This document shows positions 33,514-43,693 of a stretch of DNA of 64,000 nt, one piece after another. The notes under the pieces are model-generated. The model searched no databases. It worked only from the letters and a program-made list of their open reading frames with translations, and was not told the DNA's origin. Both the position numbers and the translations under genes were made by a program. The stretch is from Aporrectodea caliginosa (Eukaryota; Annelida; Clitellata; Crassiclitellata; Lumbricidae), in NCBI GenBank assembly GCA_020284085.1, contig JACEVL010000206.1, forward strand, positions 522,001-586,000, given 5' to 3'. Position 1 is the stretch's first letter. Every line of letters starts with the position of its first letter.

Positions 33514-33515
33514 AC

Positions 33516-34170
33516 GACGCTGTAACAACACAAAGATTATCAGCGTCGCCCTCCTACTTTTTTCACTAGTCGGACTGGCACTACCCGAATATGGCTGTGA
33601 TGGAGTGACGAAGTTATTAGTTTCATCTTATTTAGCGACATCTTATGATTTCCAGGTCATTGATGGTTACATCGCATTTTGTGAGATAATCCGAAACGTA
33701 TTTGGCGTGAATAAGTAGTCATGTATGAATATCGTTTTAAAGGTGTCTAAGAGACAGCTGCATTACCCAGTGATGACAGTGCATTATTATCAATGGTTGG
33801 AAGGACCGCTTACGTCGACCTTACCTCGCCTAGGACGTCCTTCAGTCGCTGACGTGCTCGAAAGGGCCAGTCCAACGTCTGGATCAAGGAGGAAGGCGAC
33901 GCCAATCATCTTGCAAATTACAAATCGTCGTTAAAATTTACTACCAAAGCTAACGAACTTATCTTTGCTTACTGACGTCAACGACCTCTGATGTCATAAG
34001 ATGTCGTTAAACTGTTCGATTTAATACCATGACAAGTTTTGTGTGTACAAACTGTACATCTATCATCAAGTGAGGTGAGATCGACATAAACGAATGTGGC
34101 AGGCGTAGACGTCGTTAAACACCGGCAAATATAATGCTGTTATTATACACCTTTATAACGCTGCCCGCCT
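33516..34170. repeat. Composite mosaic repeat instance
   Basis: Same module order as 31127-31950. The stem-loop near 33975-34013 has GACGTC/GATGTC and a loop starting AACGACC. It ends with TATACACCTTTATAACGCTG near 34143. Confidence 0.65.
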
Positions 34171-34190
34171 TCTTCTTTGTTTCTCCTCCG

Positions 34191-34484
34191 TCAGGCCAAG
34201 GCCAACGATGAGTCCTCAACTTGTCGTCTCCAGAATTCTCTATCCTTGATTTGTTCCTTTGCTTCTGCAATGTTCATCTTCATTCTCTCCAGATCCTCTC
34301 GTATATTATCCATCCATGTCTTTTGTTGTCTTCCTCTACTCCTAGTTCCCTCCACATATCCGTGTAAAGCCATCGATGGTAATCTGTCATTGCCCATTCT
34401 CATCACATGTCCCAGCCACTTTAGCCTTTTCTTCCTTATTCTATCGACAATTGTATCCGTCTGTCCCAGCTCTCTTCTAGTCAC
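34191..34484 (-). pseudogene. LINE C-terminal tail fragment (WLGHVMRM type)
   Basis: 97 residues open on the minus strand: RIRKKRLKWLGHVMRMGNDR, then SRGRQQKTWMDNIREDLERM and REFWRRQVED. This is the conserved tail after the reverse transcriptase in many RTE- and L1-like LINE proteins. Nothing upstream on the minus strand continues the protein, so it is a truncated piece inserted in mosaic repeat. Confidence 0.75.
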
Positions 34485-34500
34485 CTCATTTTCTTCTAGT

Positions 34501-34924
34501 CACCTCATACTCTATTTTAAAGATGAGCTTTTCCGGTAGCTGTTTGAGCGATAGAATGATGTTGGTTCTAGTTGTTTTGACGTTCTAAGCGTCGTGTAAT
34601 ATCCAAATCTCAAACATTGTTAATTGATAAGCGTAACTGTTAGATGATTAGGCCTACTGCGCGATTGTTAAATAATTATTGTCAACTGTGTGTTTCGACT
34701 GAAACGAGCAACTTTAGCAGTAGTTTCTGTTTAGTAACGCTGTTCAAAACAAAGATTTAAGGAACCCAACGATTAAACGAAAAGAAAATATATTATTATA
34801 TTGTCTGAGAAAAGCGATTTAAATGTGTCTAGAAGAACTCATAAAAATCGAAATTCGCACCGTTTCGAGTAGTCTTTCCAAAATGTGTTCCGATGAACCC
34901 TTTGTTTCTTTTAGCGAATCGGAT
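34501..34924. repeat. Mosaic repeats
   Basis: 34600-34760 parallels 26880-27030 and 34800-34920 parallels 27515-27640. No gene is seen. Confidence 0.5.
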
Positions 34925-35125
34925 AAGCTTTGTTTGAATTTAATTAATTCATTACGAAGATTTATATAGCGCCCCTTCAAGGTTACTACTCAGGAGCGCT
35001 CCCGACCCCAGCACGGCTGAAAAGGACAGTTTTGAGGCAAGAATAGAAAGATTCAGAGTGGATTCTGGAATGTAAGCGCAGTGCTAAAGGGAGCCAGTTC
35101 CAGAGCGATGGGCCAACCACTGAAT
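34925..35125 (-). mobile_element. L2-type LINE 3' end
   Basis: Paralogue of 27640-27835 with the same truncation point and same surroundings. Terminal stem AGCGCTCC/GGGGCGCT is intact. Confidence 0.65.
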
Positions 35126-35518
35126 GTGTTGTTACATTTTAATAAGACTCCCAAGTGAAGACAAGGGTTCCACAGGAAATTTACTAACAGCATTTTCTAA
35201 TCAAATATTTATGGTTTGAACTGTAAGCTATATATACCTTGATCACTGTTTGAAAACATTACACCAGAATTTGTTTTGTATAGGTCAGGGTTCCATGAAG
35301 AAAATGTAAGTTTGAAAGAGCTACGATTTCAAATTATATTGGGAAGCACGGGCTTAGAGACACTTTGTGGCTGCTAAGATTCTAAGGTCAACCTGATCTT
35401 ACTGACAAATTATAATTGTAGTTTCACCAAACGAGATGGATGGATGCGGGTCATTTATAGTTCACTGTCACCCAATGCCGCACTCGCCTTTGTTCATGCG
35501 TTTGTTTGTAGTAGGATT
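35126..35518. repeat. Mosaic repeat carrying the Merlin target site
   Basis: Parallels 27836-28210 and 60300-60640. It ends with GTTTGTAGTAGGATT, which continues after the Merlin insertion at 36720. Confidence 0.6.
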
Positions 35519-36719
35519 GGTACTTGTCGGTTAATTCACCGCCACATTCCCATATATTTACGCAGTTTTCTAGTGACGTCATGTAATGCTGACATCCGAT
35601 AAACTTGTAAGCACGTGTTTATTTCTTGGACGCCATTTTATTTTGTCGACGCCATGAACGCTATGAATTTCTTGAGGTTTTCTGCTTTAGTTCACGACAA
35701 AGAAAGCAGCGTTAATTTCTTGCAGCAGCATGGCATCCTACATGCTGCGAGAAAGTGTGCTAACAACCACCCAATGGTCTTATGTCTAAAGGATAGGCAG
35801 GACAGATGGAGATGTCTTAAGCGCAGCAGCTTTAGGCAAAATATCCCACTGCGACAAGGAACGTGGCTACAAAGATCACGCCTCAGTTACCGACAAATCA
35901 TCCTCTTCGTATATTGTTGGTGCAAAGAAATGACCAGCATTCGTTTCTGCGAGTGGGAACTGGAAATTGCGAAGGAAACAGTTATCGACTGGAATAACTA
36001 TCTGCGTGAAGTATGCGCCAGCACACTCATTAATAACCCCATCGTTATTGGTGGACCCAACGAATATTGGAGATAGACGAGAGCCTCTTCACTCGTCGTA
36101 AGAATGCAGTGGGTCGAGTCCTTCCACAGCAGTGGGTCTTTGGTGGAATATCTCGCCAAACTGGACATTGCTTCATGTTCTGTGTTCCGGACAGATCTGC
36201 AGCAACACTAACCTAATGCCAATTATTAGAACCCATGTCCGTCCTGGTACTACAATCATATCTGATCAATGGCGAGCGTACAATGCAATTGCAAACAATC
36301 CGACTTTCATTCATTATACAGTAAATCACTCTCTTCACTTCGTCGACCCCAATACAGGAGCACACACACAAAACATCGAACGGTCCTGGAAGTCAGCGAA
36401 GGAAAGGAATAAACGGCATAACTGTAGCACACACAGGCATATGCTTGATTCGTATATGTGTGAGTTCATGTGGAGGAGAAGAGTGAAAGTTAATGGACTG
36501 GATGTGTTCACTGCCATTCTGAATGACATTGGACAATTTTGCCTCCCCCCCAGTAGTTACATTGGAATGTTAACGACCCTGTTACCCCTTGTATGAAACC
36601 GTCGTTTTCTGCAACCTAATAGTTGCCATTGAAGTAATTATGGAGGTGAACTAATTTTTCAATGTTCAATTTCGTATAGTGGGTTTATGTGTGTGGCGGT
36701 GAATTAACCGACAAGTACC
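35519..36719 (+). mobile_element. Complete Merlin-type DNA transposon, 1201 bp
   Basis: Perfect 28-bp terminal inverted repeats (35519-35546 and 36692-36719, outer end GGTACTTGTCGGTTAATTCA) are flanked by the 8-bp direct repeat GTAGGATT (35511-35518 and 36720-36727). 8-9-bp duplications and an IS1016/ISXO2-like transposase define Merlin. The uninterrupted target is seen at 51620-51640 and, diverged, at 60615-60640. Perfect ends with a broken gene suggest mobilisation in trans in the recent past. Confidence 0.9.
35615..36596 (+). pseudogene. Merlin (ISXO2/IS1595-like) DDE transposase, two frameshifts
   Basis: Three frames carry one transposase. The first (35615 to about 36065) has the N-terminal part with WRCLKRSSFRQNIPLRQGTW and ends GGPNE. 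The second (about 36066-36208) has the first catalytic Asp in EIDESLFTRRK and GRVLPQQWVFGGI. The third (about 36214-36596) has the second Asp in TTIISDQWRAYN, an NHSLHFVDP block, and HTQNIERSWKSAKER with the downstream acidic residue. A 1-base loss near 36066 and a 5-base gain near 36210 explain the shifts. The product would cut and paste the element; as it stands it cannot be made whole. Confidence 0.85.
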
Positions 36720-36727
36720 GTAGGATT

Positions 36728-37205
36728 GACTACTAACAGTAACTGCAGTGCTATCTCTTTTGTCCTCCCCTTGGGGCGAATTGGGGATCTTGAGAGCATA
36801 AAGCTGGTTGGTTAGTTGTTTTTCAACGACACTGTGTTATAACAAAGACGATTAACGTCGCCCTCCTCCTTTGTGCAGGCTTGGGACTGGCACTACCGCA
36901 GTTTGGTTGGCGGCGGAGTTCTCCGTGGAGCGTAGTTGACGAGAATACCGTTCTAAAGATGTCTAAGCGACCAAGATACATGTACATGTACGGCTGCATT
37001 AGCCAGTGTCGATAATGCAGCTGTTATGAATGGCTGGCATTATCGTCAATGGTTGTCATTATTATCACTGGTTTTCATGGCCATTTACGCCGACATTTTT
37101 CGCTAAGGACATCCGCCACTTTCGTGCTCGACAGGTGCCAGTCTATAGTCTGGATAAACGAGGAGGGCGACGCCAATACTCATAGCAGTGAAACAACGTC
37201 GTTAG
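36728..37205. repeat. Composite mosaic repeat instance
   Basis: The ~80-bp module (-) includes stem-loop pieces GACGTT (minus) and AGTGTC at 36828-36859. Then come TTCTAAAGATGTCTAAG, about four VNTR-type units near 37020-37075, and a ~80-bp module (+) at 37136-37205. Confidence 0.6.
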
Positions 37206-37312
37206 TAGTTAACTAGTTAAGATTGTTTCAATTGCATAACATGTAAATGTACAACGCAGTGCGTTTGTCAGGCGCTAAATTAAAGAAAAGATATTATATT
37301 ATTATTATTAAA
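37206..37312 (+). mobile_element. LINE 3' stub with (ATT)n tail
   Basis: Reverse complement of 24410-24530, ending in AAAGAAAAGATATTATATTA and ATT units. Short 5'-truncated retroposon. Confidence 0.6.
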
Positions 37313-37437
37313 GATTACTAACCAAGCTAATGAATTTATCTTTGCCTAGTGACCTAAACGGCCTTTAATCCTATCACAACTTTGTGTGTACCGCTAATCG
37401 TGTGAAGTGAGATCGACACGAACGACCACAGAAAAGT

Positions 37438-37916
37438 TTATCCAGATGGAACTTACTAGCTGAAGAATGGGCAACATCACCATAATCTAAAATAGATCTG
37501 ATGAAGGCTCTATAGCCTAATATTTATTATGGTTTGCAGTGTTTTTTAGAAGCTCCTCGACCATAGCCACTTATGGCTCTAATAAAGTGTAACCTCTTTA
37601 TAATTTTCAGTTATATAATCAATGTGCGGTTTCCAACTAATTTAATAAGTTATCGAAAATTACTCCCACGAATTTTTCATCTTAATTTGTTTTTTATCAA
37701 TCTTTATTGAAATCCTTGATATATTATTTCTTTTTGAAAAGAGGAATCCGGTCGTTTTATTCATAGATTTTTAAAGCCATTCTCATTACACCAATTTTGT
37801 ATTACATTGATTGACAACTGAATTTTATTTTCTAATATTTTAATATTTAGATTTCCTAAGTAAAATAATGGCACTATCATCAGCACAAAATGGACATCAT
37901 CCACACTGGAAGCCAA
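37438..37916 (-). pseudogene. Degraded reverse-transcriptase fragment related to LINE-beta
   Basis: Aligns on the minus strand to 40380-40810 of LINE-beta (finger/palm after FADD): TGGTTTCCA, ATTACTCC, AAGCCATTCTCATTACACCA are recognisable. Many indels and stops. It lies head to tail before the LINE-beta 3' end but is a distinct, older copy. Confidence 0.7.
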
Positions 37917-37939
37917 AAGTATTTATTTATTTCTCCAAG

Positions 37940-37978
37940 GTTTAACGTCGTCATATGACATCAAAGGCCGTTGACGAC
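37940..37978 (-). ncRNA. LINE-beta 3'-terminal stem-loop
   Basis: On the minus strand GTCGTC, 20-nt loop beginning AACGGCC, GACGAC, then GTTAAAC, 12 nt before the A/T tail. Six Watson-Crick pairs. The same structure is at 4153-4191 and 57860-57898 (same stems) and 47449-47487. Stringent LINEs are known to recognise such a 3' hairpin with their reverse transcriptase; that role here is inference. Confidence 0.65.
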
Positions 37979-39074
37979 AATTTAAAACATATACAGTGCA
38001 GTGAAATGAATTCATAGCGTCGAAAAGACACCATTTAAGACTGTCCAAACATAACCTTAAAATGTCATTAGTGTTCATTGTTTAACGACATTAAAAAATA
38101 CAATTCATAAATATACAGTTTGATACATGCAATTTGGTATCTGATGCAAATTCAACAATATTTAGTAGCAATTGTCGTATACAAGAAAGGTTTCTTAAAA
38201 TTAATTCTTGATCACCATTACTAATGCACATTTACTTCTTAATCTATTTATTTCAATAACATTTATTTTACAAATTTAGAAGACACGAAAGTTTAACATG
38301 AAGTTCACTTTTGGATTTTTAAGATGTCATCAATCAGTAAAGTCAAGCATTTTTAAAGAAATATATTCAACAGTGAATATGACAATTCTTTATCATTTAT
38401 TATGCTACCGTGTTGACAATATAATAAACTTCACCCGAAATTCTCAATTTATTACATTCAATGTTCTTAATACAGCTTGATTGATATTTGTCACACATGC
38501 AAGTAAGACATGAAGTTTGTAATTTTTTGGTACATTGTATGGAAGTATTTAATAATTTCAATCACACAATATTATCATAATATATGCAAATAGTTAGAAC
38601 AGGACTCTAATACATCCACAGTATGTATATAATATAGCAAATTCAACAAGAGTCTACAAACGAGCATAACTATAGACCAAAGTTCACAAGAAACATCATA
38701 TCATATTAATTATGATTATGACATCTGATGCTATCAAACAAACACTTAGCATCAGTTTTGACACATAAGTGTAAAAATAAAATCGTTTTTTATTACAGAT
38801 TTCAGCATATTTGACAACTTTGTTCTGAAATGAGATTCATAATCTCCTTTGTCTAAATGCTTAAATCTTGGAGGACAATTTATAATGTTATCAACCGGAG
38901 CATGAGATTCTTGGCACATATAATCAATGAGAAAAAAAAAAAAAAAATATTATAGAAAGATTAACACACATTAAAAAATAAAACAAGACTTCCTAACCTA
39001 TACCATAATGTACATTTAATTAACTGATTTCATACATAAATGAAACTCTTGCAAGAGCTTACAAACGATAACAT

Positions 39075-42000
39075 TTACACAACTTTTCCTTTATAAATAA
39101 GACTTATAAGCCTATAAACCTCACTTTGTATGCAACCTACATCAAGTAAATTCTTAGTGTTAAAATCTACTCTATATAAGACACATGCATCTCTTAATAT
39201 GTTAGAAATATTTTCTTTTCTGCAATTTAATAATAAATGGTTTATATTTTCTGGGACTTTACATAAAGTACAAAGACCACTTTCAAGTTTCTTCATAAGA
39301 AGAAGTCTTTCATTTAGATTTACTTTTCCTAATCTTAATCTTGAAATCTGAACCTCCTTCTTTCTATTAAAATCAACAAATTTGATGTTTGTGTCCACCA
39401 CAGGACATATATATTTATAATGTTGACCCTTAGGATCACTATCATATTTCCTCTGCCATTCGTTAACTACATGCGATTTTATAATTGAAAAGACTTCTTG
39501 CAATTCTAGATAATTTGTTGAATTAATAATGGGCAAACTGAGTGATTGTTTTGCTAAAGCATCAACTTTTTCATTACCTAATATATTTACATGACTAGGG
39601 ATCCAAATCAAATGTACTTTACTTATCTTTATTTTATTAAATGTTCTTAATGTTTCTTGTAATAGGTTTGGTCTGGATCTTGAAAAGGAATTTCTAATAG
39701 AAATAAGAACACTTAAGGAGTCAGAAAAAATGGCAAAATGTTTAAGTTCTTGATTTTCATTTTCTGATATCCAACAAAAGGCTTCTTTAATAGCAGTTAA
39801 TTCGGCGGCATATATACTAGAGCTATTGCAGAGACGGATTTGCTTATCTAAATTAAGGATAGGGATTGTGTAAGCAGCAGCGACCAAATCTCCAGCCTTA
39901 GAACCATCAGTGTATATATGCGTGTATGTTTGATATCTGCTCATGTGATCCAAGGAGATTAGACGGAGAAGTTCAGGATTATCATTTTTCTTACTTATTG
40001 ATTTGTGAAGACTGATATCGACTTCAATGTCATTATTTAGCCAAGGAGGAGTTGTAGGAAATGTGGGAGACTGAAAAGGGAGGTCAAGAGAAGAGAAAAA
40101 ATCTTGAATTCGTGTGTAAGTGGATTCATCCTTATGACTAAATGTTCTGAATTCATTAGTCCAATGAGGTTGACAAGCAATTCTGACCGGATGATCCGGA
40201 TTTCCCAAGATTTTTGTACCCAGTTTAAGGGAATTTTGCAATCTTCTCATTTGCAGGGGCAGTTCACCGCACTCATTTTGAAGTGCTATTGCCGGAGTAC
40301 CTTTTGCGGCACCACAACATAATCGTAATGCCTCTGTTTGAATAGAGGATAACTTATCTAGATATGACTGAGGGGCTGAAGAATAAGCTGCATCACCATA
40401 ATCAATCACTGGTCTAATAAGTGCTCTATAAATATGAAGTAGGGCTTTCTTTGAAGCTCCCCAATGGATACCAGACACTGCTCTCATAAGGTTCATGCGA
40501 TTTTTACACTTAGTTATAACATATTCTATATGTGGTTTCCATGAAAGTCTATGATCAAATATTACTCCAAGAAATTTAGCTGTTTTTTCAATTTTAATGG
40601 GCTCATTCCCTATTTTTATGACAATATTTGATATCCTACGTTTCTTAGTAAACAAAACCCCTACTGTTTTACTGATTGATATTTTAAAACCATTCTTATT
40701 ACACCATTTGTCTATTGCATTTAAGGACAACTGGATTCTGTTTTGTAATTTATTATGATTTCGATGGCCTGCATAGATGGAGCTGTCATCAGCAAACAAA
40801 GTCATCTCTACCCCATCCAACCCTTGAGGTATATCATTAATCATAATAAGAAATAATAAGCTTGATATAACGGCTCCCTGAGGTGTACCATTTTCTAAGG
40901 AGTATTTGTCAGATAAGGCAGTTCCAATTTTGACTTGAAATGTTCTGTTGGATAAAAAGTTTACTATCCAATTATAAGTTTTTCCAATTATTCCCATATT
41001 TAGTAGCTTTTTCAACAGTGTAGGAACATGAAGCATGTCATATGCACGCTCAAAATCAATAAAGATAGCCAATACGTCTTCTTTATTCTTTAATTTTTTG
41101 AAAATGTTATCTTGCAATTTAAGAATTTGGTCAATGGTACTTTTGTGTTTTCTGAAACCTGACTGATTTTTTGAAAGCAGATTATTTTTCTCCACATACC
41201 ACTGTAATCTATTTGTAACGAGTCTCTCCATGACTTTACATATGGTTGATGTCAATGATATTGGTCTATATGAATCAGGACTAGCAGCATTTTTATTTGG
41301 TTTGAGAAGGGGTAAGATGATTGCATGATGCCAATCATCCGGTAATTTACTTTCTGACCAGATCTTATTGTAAAAAGCTAACAATATAGTAAGAGCATGT
41401 CTATGTAAATGTTTAAGAAATTCATATGGGATTTTGTCATCGCCTGGCGATTTGCAACATTTGGAATTAGAAATGGCATCTTTCAATTCTTTGAGTGAAA
41501 AATTTACGTTAAGAGCCTCAGTATCTTCTAAATCTGGTAAGTTATTTAAGGGAGCAACGTTGTGTTCATTTTTGACACACTTTAAGTACTCTACAAATTT
41601 TGGATTATAATTTTTGTTACTGCTTGTTTCTGCATATATTTGTGCTAATAAATTAGATTTTTCTAAGTTATTTTCTGCAATTATCCCATTAGAGTTTAAA
41701 GTTGGAATAGATTTGTAAGGTGCTATGCAATTCATGCGTCGAGCCATGTCCCACACTACTCCCAATTTTGTCTGGTCAGTCAATTCAGAGCAGTAGTTTT
41801 CCCAACTAGCTTTTGCTTCGGATTTTAAAGTCACCCTTACTACTGCCTCCTGGTGTTTATATTCTACATAATCTTTCAAATCCTTTGATTTTATGGCCTT
41901 ATTCCTAGCTTTATTTCTATTAAAGATGGCTTCGGTGCACTTGTTATTCCAGAAAGGATTGGGCCTATGTTTTTTCCTCCCTTGATTGTTATTATTATGA

Positions 42001-42859
42001 TTCCTTTTCCTACAAGGTAATGTTTCATTAGCTAATGACGTGAGAGATTCAACAATGTTTTTAAAAGTATCATTATTGTTTTCATCGATAAGACCATCAG
42101 TTACATAAAATTGACTATTTTTCTTAAATTCTTTCCAGTCGGCCTTCTTCAAATTCCACAATTGCATGCTCATGTTAGGTTCTATTTTGACCTCTTCGTT
42201 AACAATAATGTTACACAAGTAGTGATCTGAACCCATGCTATTATTAGTAACATAGTGTTTACAGTTTAAGGCTAGTTCTTTTGTTACAATCGACAAGTCT
42301 ATGACTGAACGATTTTTTGAATTTATAGGAGGTATACGCGTGGGCTGCCCAGTATTTAAAACAGTCAATTGTTTATCATCAAGAATTTCTTCTAAAATCT
42401 GACCTCTTTCGTTGGCATTCGTACATCCCCAGCTTTTGCAATGAGCATTTAAGTCTCCTAGAATTATGGCTCTTTTAAGTGGGAATATTTTTTCAATTTC
42501 GGTTTTAGCTATTTTATTTTCTGGAGTAATATATGTATTTATAATTTCCAAGTGACCATTTTCAGTTTTAATTTTTATACCCAAAATTTCGACATTATTT
42601 ATCTGATCTATGTCTAATAATGTGAAACTAATGCCAGTTTTAATCATGGTTGCTAGTCCCCCCTACTGTGCTTAGTATTATCTTTTCTAATAACATTATA
42701 ATTATCAAATGTAGGTGTTTGATTTTTTTCTTTTAAAAATGTTTCTTGCAGACATATAATGTCTGGTAAGTATTTTGTTTGATTCAAATAGTTTTTAATC
42801 TGATAGAGATTTGCTCTAATGCCACGTACATTCCAATGTGCGATAACAATAGCCATCAT
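39075..42859 (-). CDS. LINE-beta ORF2: endonuclease, RT, RNase H, zinc motif
   Basis: The frame from 42647 to 39075 has 1190 residues; the missing N-terminus (VIAHWNVRGIR, PDIICLQETFL with the catalytic Glu) is in the next frame at 42653-42859. The break falls in a run of six G at 42658-42663, where seven would keep the frame. Endonuclease continues with ILGDLNAHCKSWG and SDHYL. RT has IDFERAYD near 530, GTPQGAVISS near 587 and FADD at 618-621. RNase H spans about 905-1035 with Asp914 (TDGSK), Glu949 (AAELTAI), Asp976 (SDSLS) and Asp1029 (NEKVDALAK). A C-terminal CTLCKVPENINHLLLNC zinc motif follows. Apart from the G-run it looks intact. Confidence 0.9.
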
Positions 42860-42892
42860 AAGGTAACTAAGTAAATTTAAAAGTGTTTTTTA

Positions 42893-43499
42893 TTATTTCG
42901 CCTTTTTCCATCTGAACTGGATTTCTCCTTCAAAAAGGAAATCTGAAGCCCCACTACAAATAAGATCTTTGACTTCATCTCTGTTTTTGGACTTGTCAAT
43001 TGATGCCAGAACACCCAGAACAAATGTCATAAGTTTATATGACATATCATCATATTCCTCAATATTAGTTTTCTTTGGGTCGACCACATTTATTGCTTTA
43101 TAATTATTGAAATCAAAATTTAAGAATTCTTTAGTATTTTCATCAGATGTATGGACTGGTTTATCGTTTTCTACAAACTGATTTGCAGCACTATTTTCAC
43201 TGTTGTTGATGTTATTACAATCATTTGACGTGACTGTAACTGGCATAGGTTGTCTGTCAGTCTCTTTTACCATCGTCTCGCTTTGATCACCATATCTTTT
43301 GGCTGCCTCTGCATAAGTTACATTTTGTACAGCCCTGATTTTTAAAATTGTATGGGTTTTAATGTATTCAGGGCATCCTTTATGAGCAGCACTATGATTC
43401 CCATGGCAATTTATACACCTCTTGATGTCTTGATTAGGACAATCCTTATATAAATGGTTTCCACTACAACGACTGCAAATTACAGAATTAGGGCATTGC
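42893..43499 (-). CDS. LINE-beta ORF1 (gag-like), 5'-truncated
   Basis: Open on the minus strand from about 43499 into the 126-residue stretch that ends at 42893. The upstream part carries two zinc knuckles, CSRCSGNHLYKDC and CINCHGNHSAAHKGC, as in jockey/I-type gag proteins that bind the element RNA. Then come a basic stretch, a Ser/Asn-rich linker and an acidic C-terminus with a possible helix (YKLMTFVLGVLASIDKSKNR). The N-terminal gag domain is lost. ORF1 and ORF2 are about 35 bp apart on the minus strand. Confidence 0.8.
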
Positions 43500-43598
43500 G
43501 AAAAGTAATCAATGAATCTTTAAAATATTCATTCGGATTACGACGTTAAAAAGGTGTTTAAGTAAACCAATGTATTTAAACTTAACTGTAGCAGTACC

Positions 43599-43599
<1 letters not shown>

Positions 43600-43693
<94 letters not shown>
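43600..43693. repeat. (ATT)n array, 3' side of LINE-gamma
   Basis: 31 uninterrupted ATT units, then GTCATTGTCATTG leading into the LINE-gamma 3' end. The outer flank matches the flank of the (AAT)n array at 216-392. Confidence 0.95.

Larger units (their letters stand above)
37917..43505 (-). mobile_element. LINE-beta, RNase H-encoding non-LTR retrotransposon
   Basis: From the AAATAAAT tail (37920-37933 on the plus strand) and stem-loop (37940-37978), through a 1.1-kb AT-rich 3' UTR, ORF2 and the 3' part of ORF1. It stops near 43505, where an in-frame stop and mosaic-repeat text (AAAGGTGTTTAA in reverse context near 43550) begin, so it is 5'-truncated inside gag. RNase H after RT points to the I/Nimb/R1-like group rather than L2/CR1. 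Its 3' UTR has relatives at 4136, 47432 and 57844. Confidence 0.85.

Noticed and set aside
35615..36596. Two separate genes of about 153 and 154 residues
   Set aside because: The motifs are consecutive parts of one Merlin transposase split by two small indels, with a third frame between them.
35519..36719. Recent horizontal transfer of a bacterial insertion sequence
   Set aside because: ISXO2-like transposases also define eukaryotic Merlin elements; the element sits in local repeat and shows animal-typical decay.
39075..42647. ORF2 starting at the internal Met at 42647
   Set aside because: The upstream frame to 42859 carries the start of the endonuclease; the internal Met is only where the shifted frame opens.
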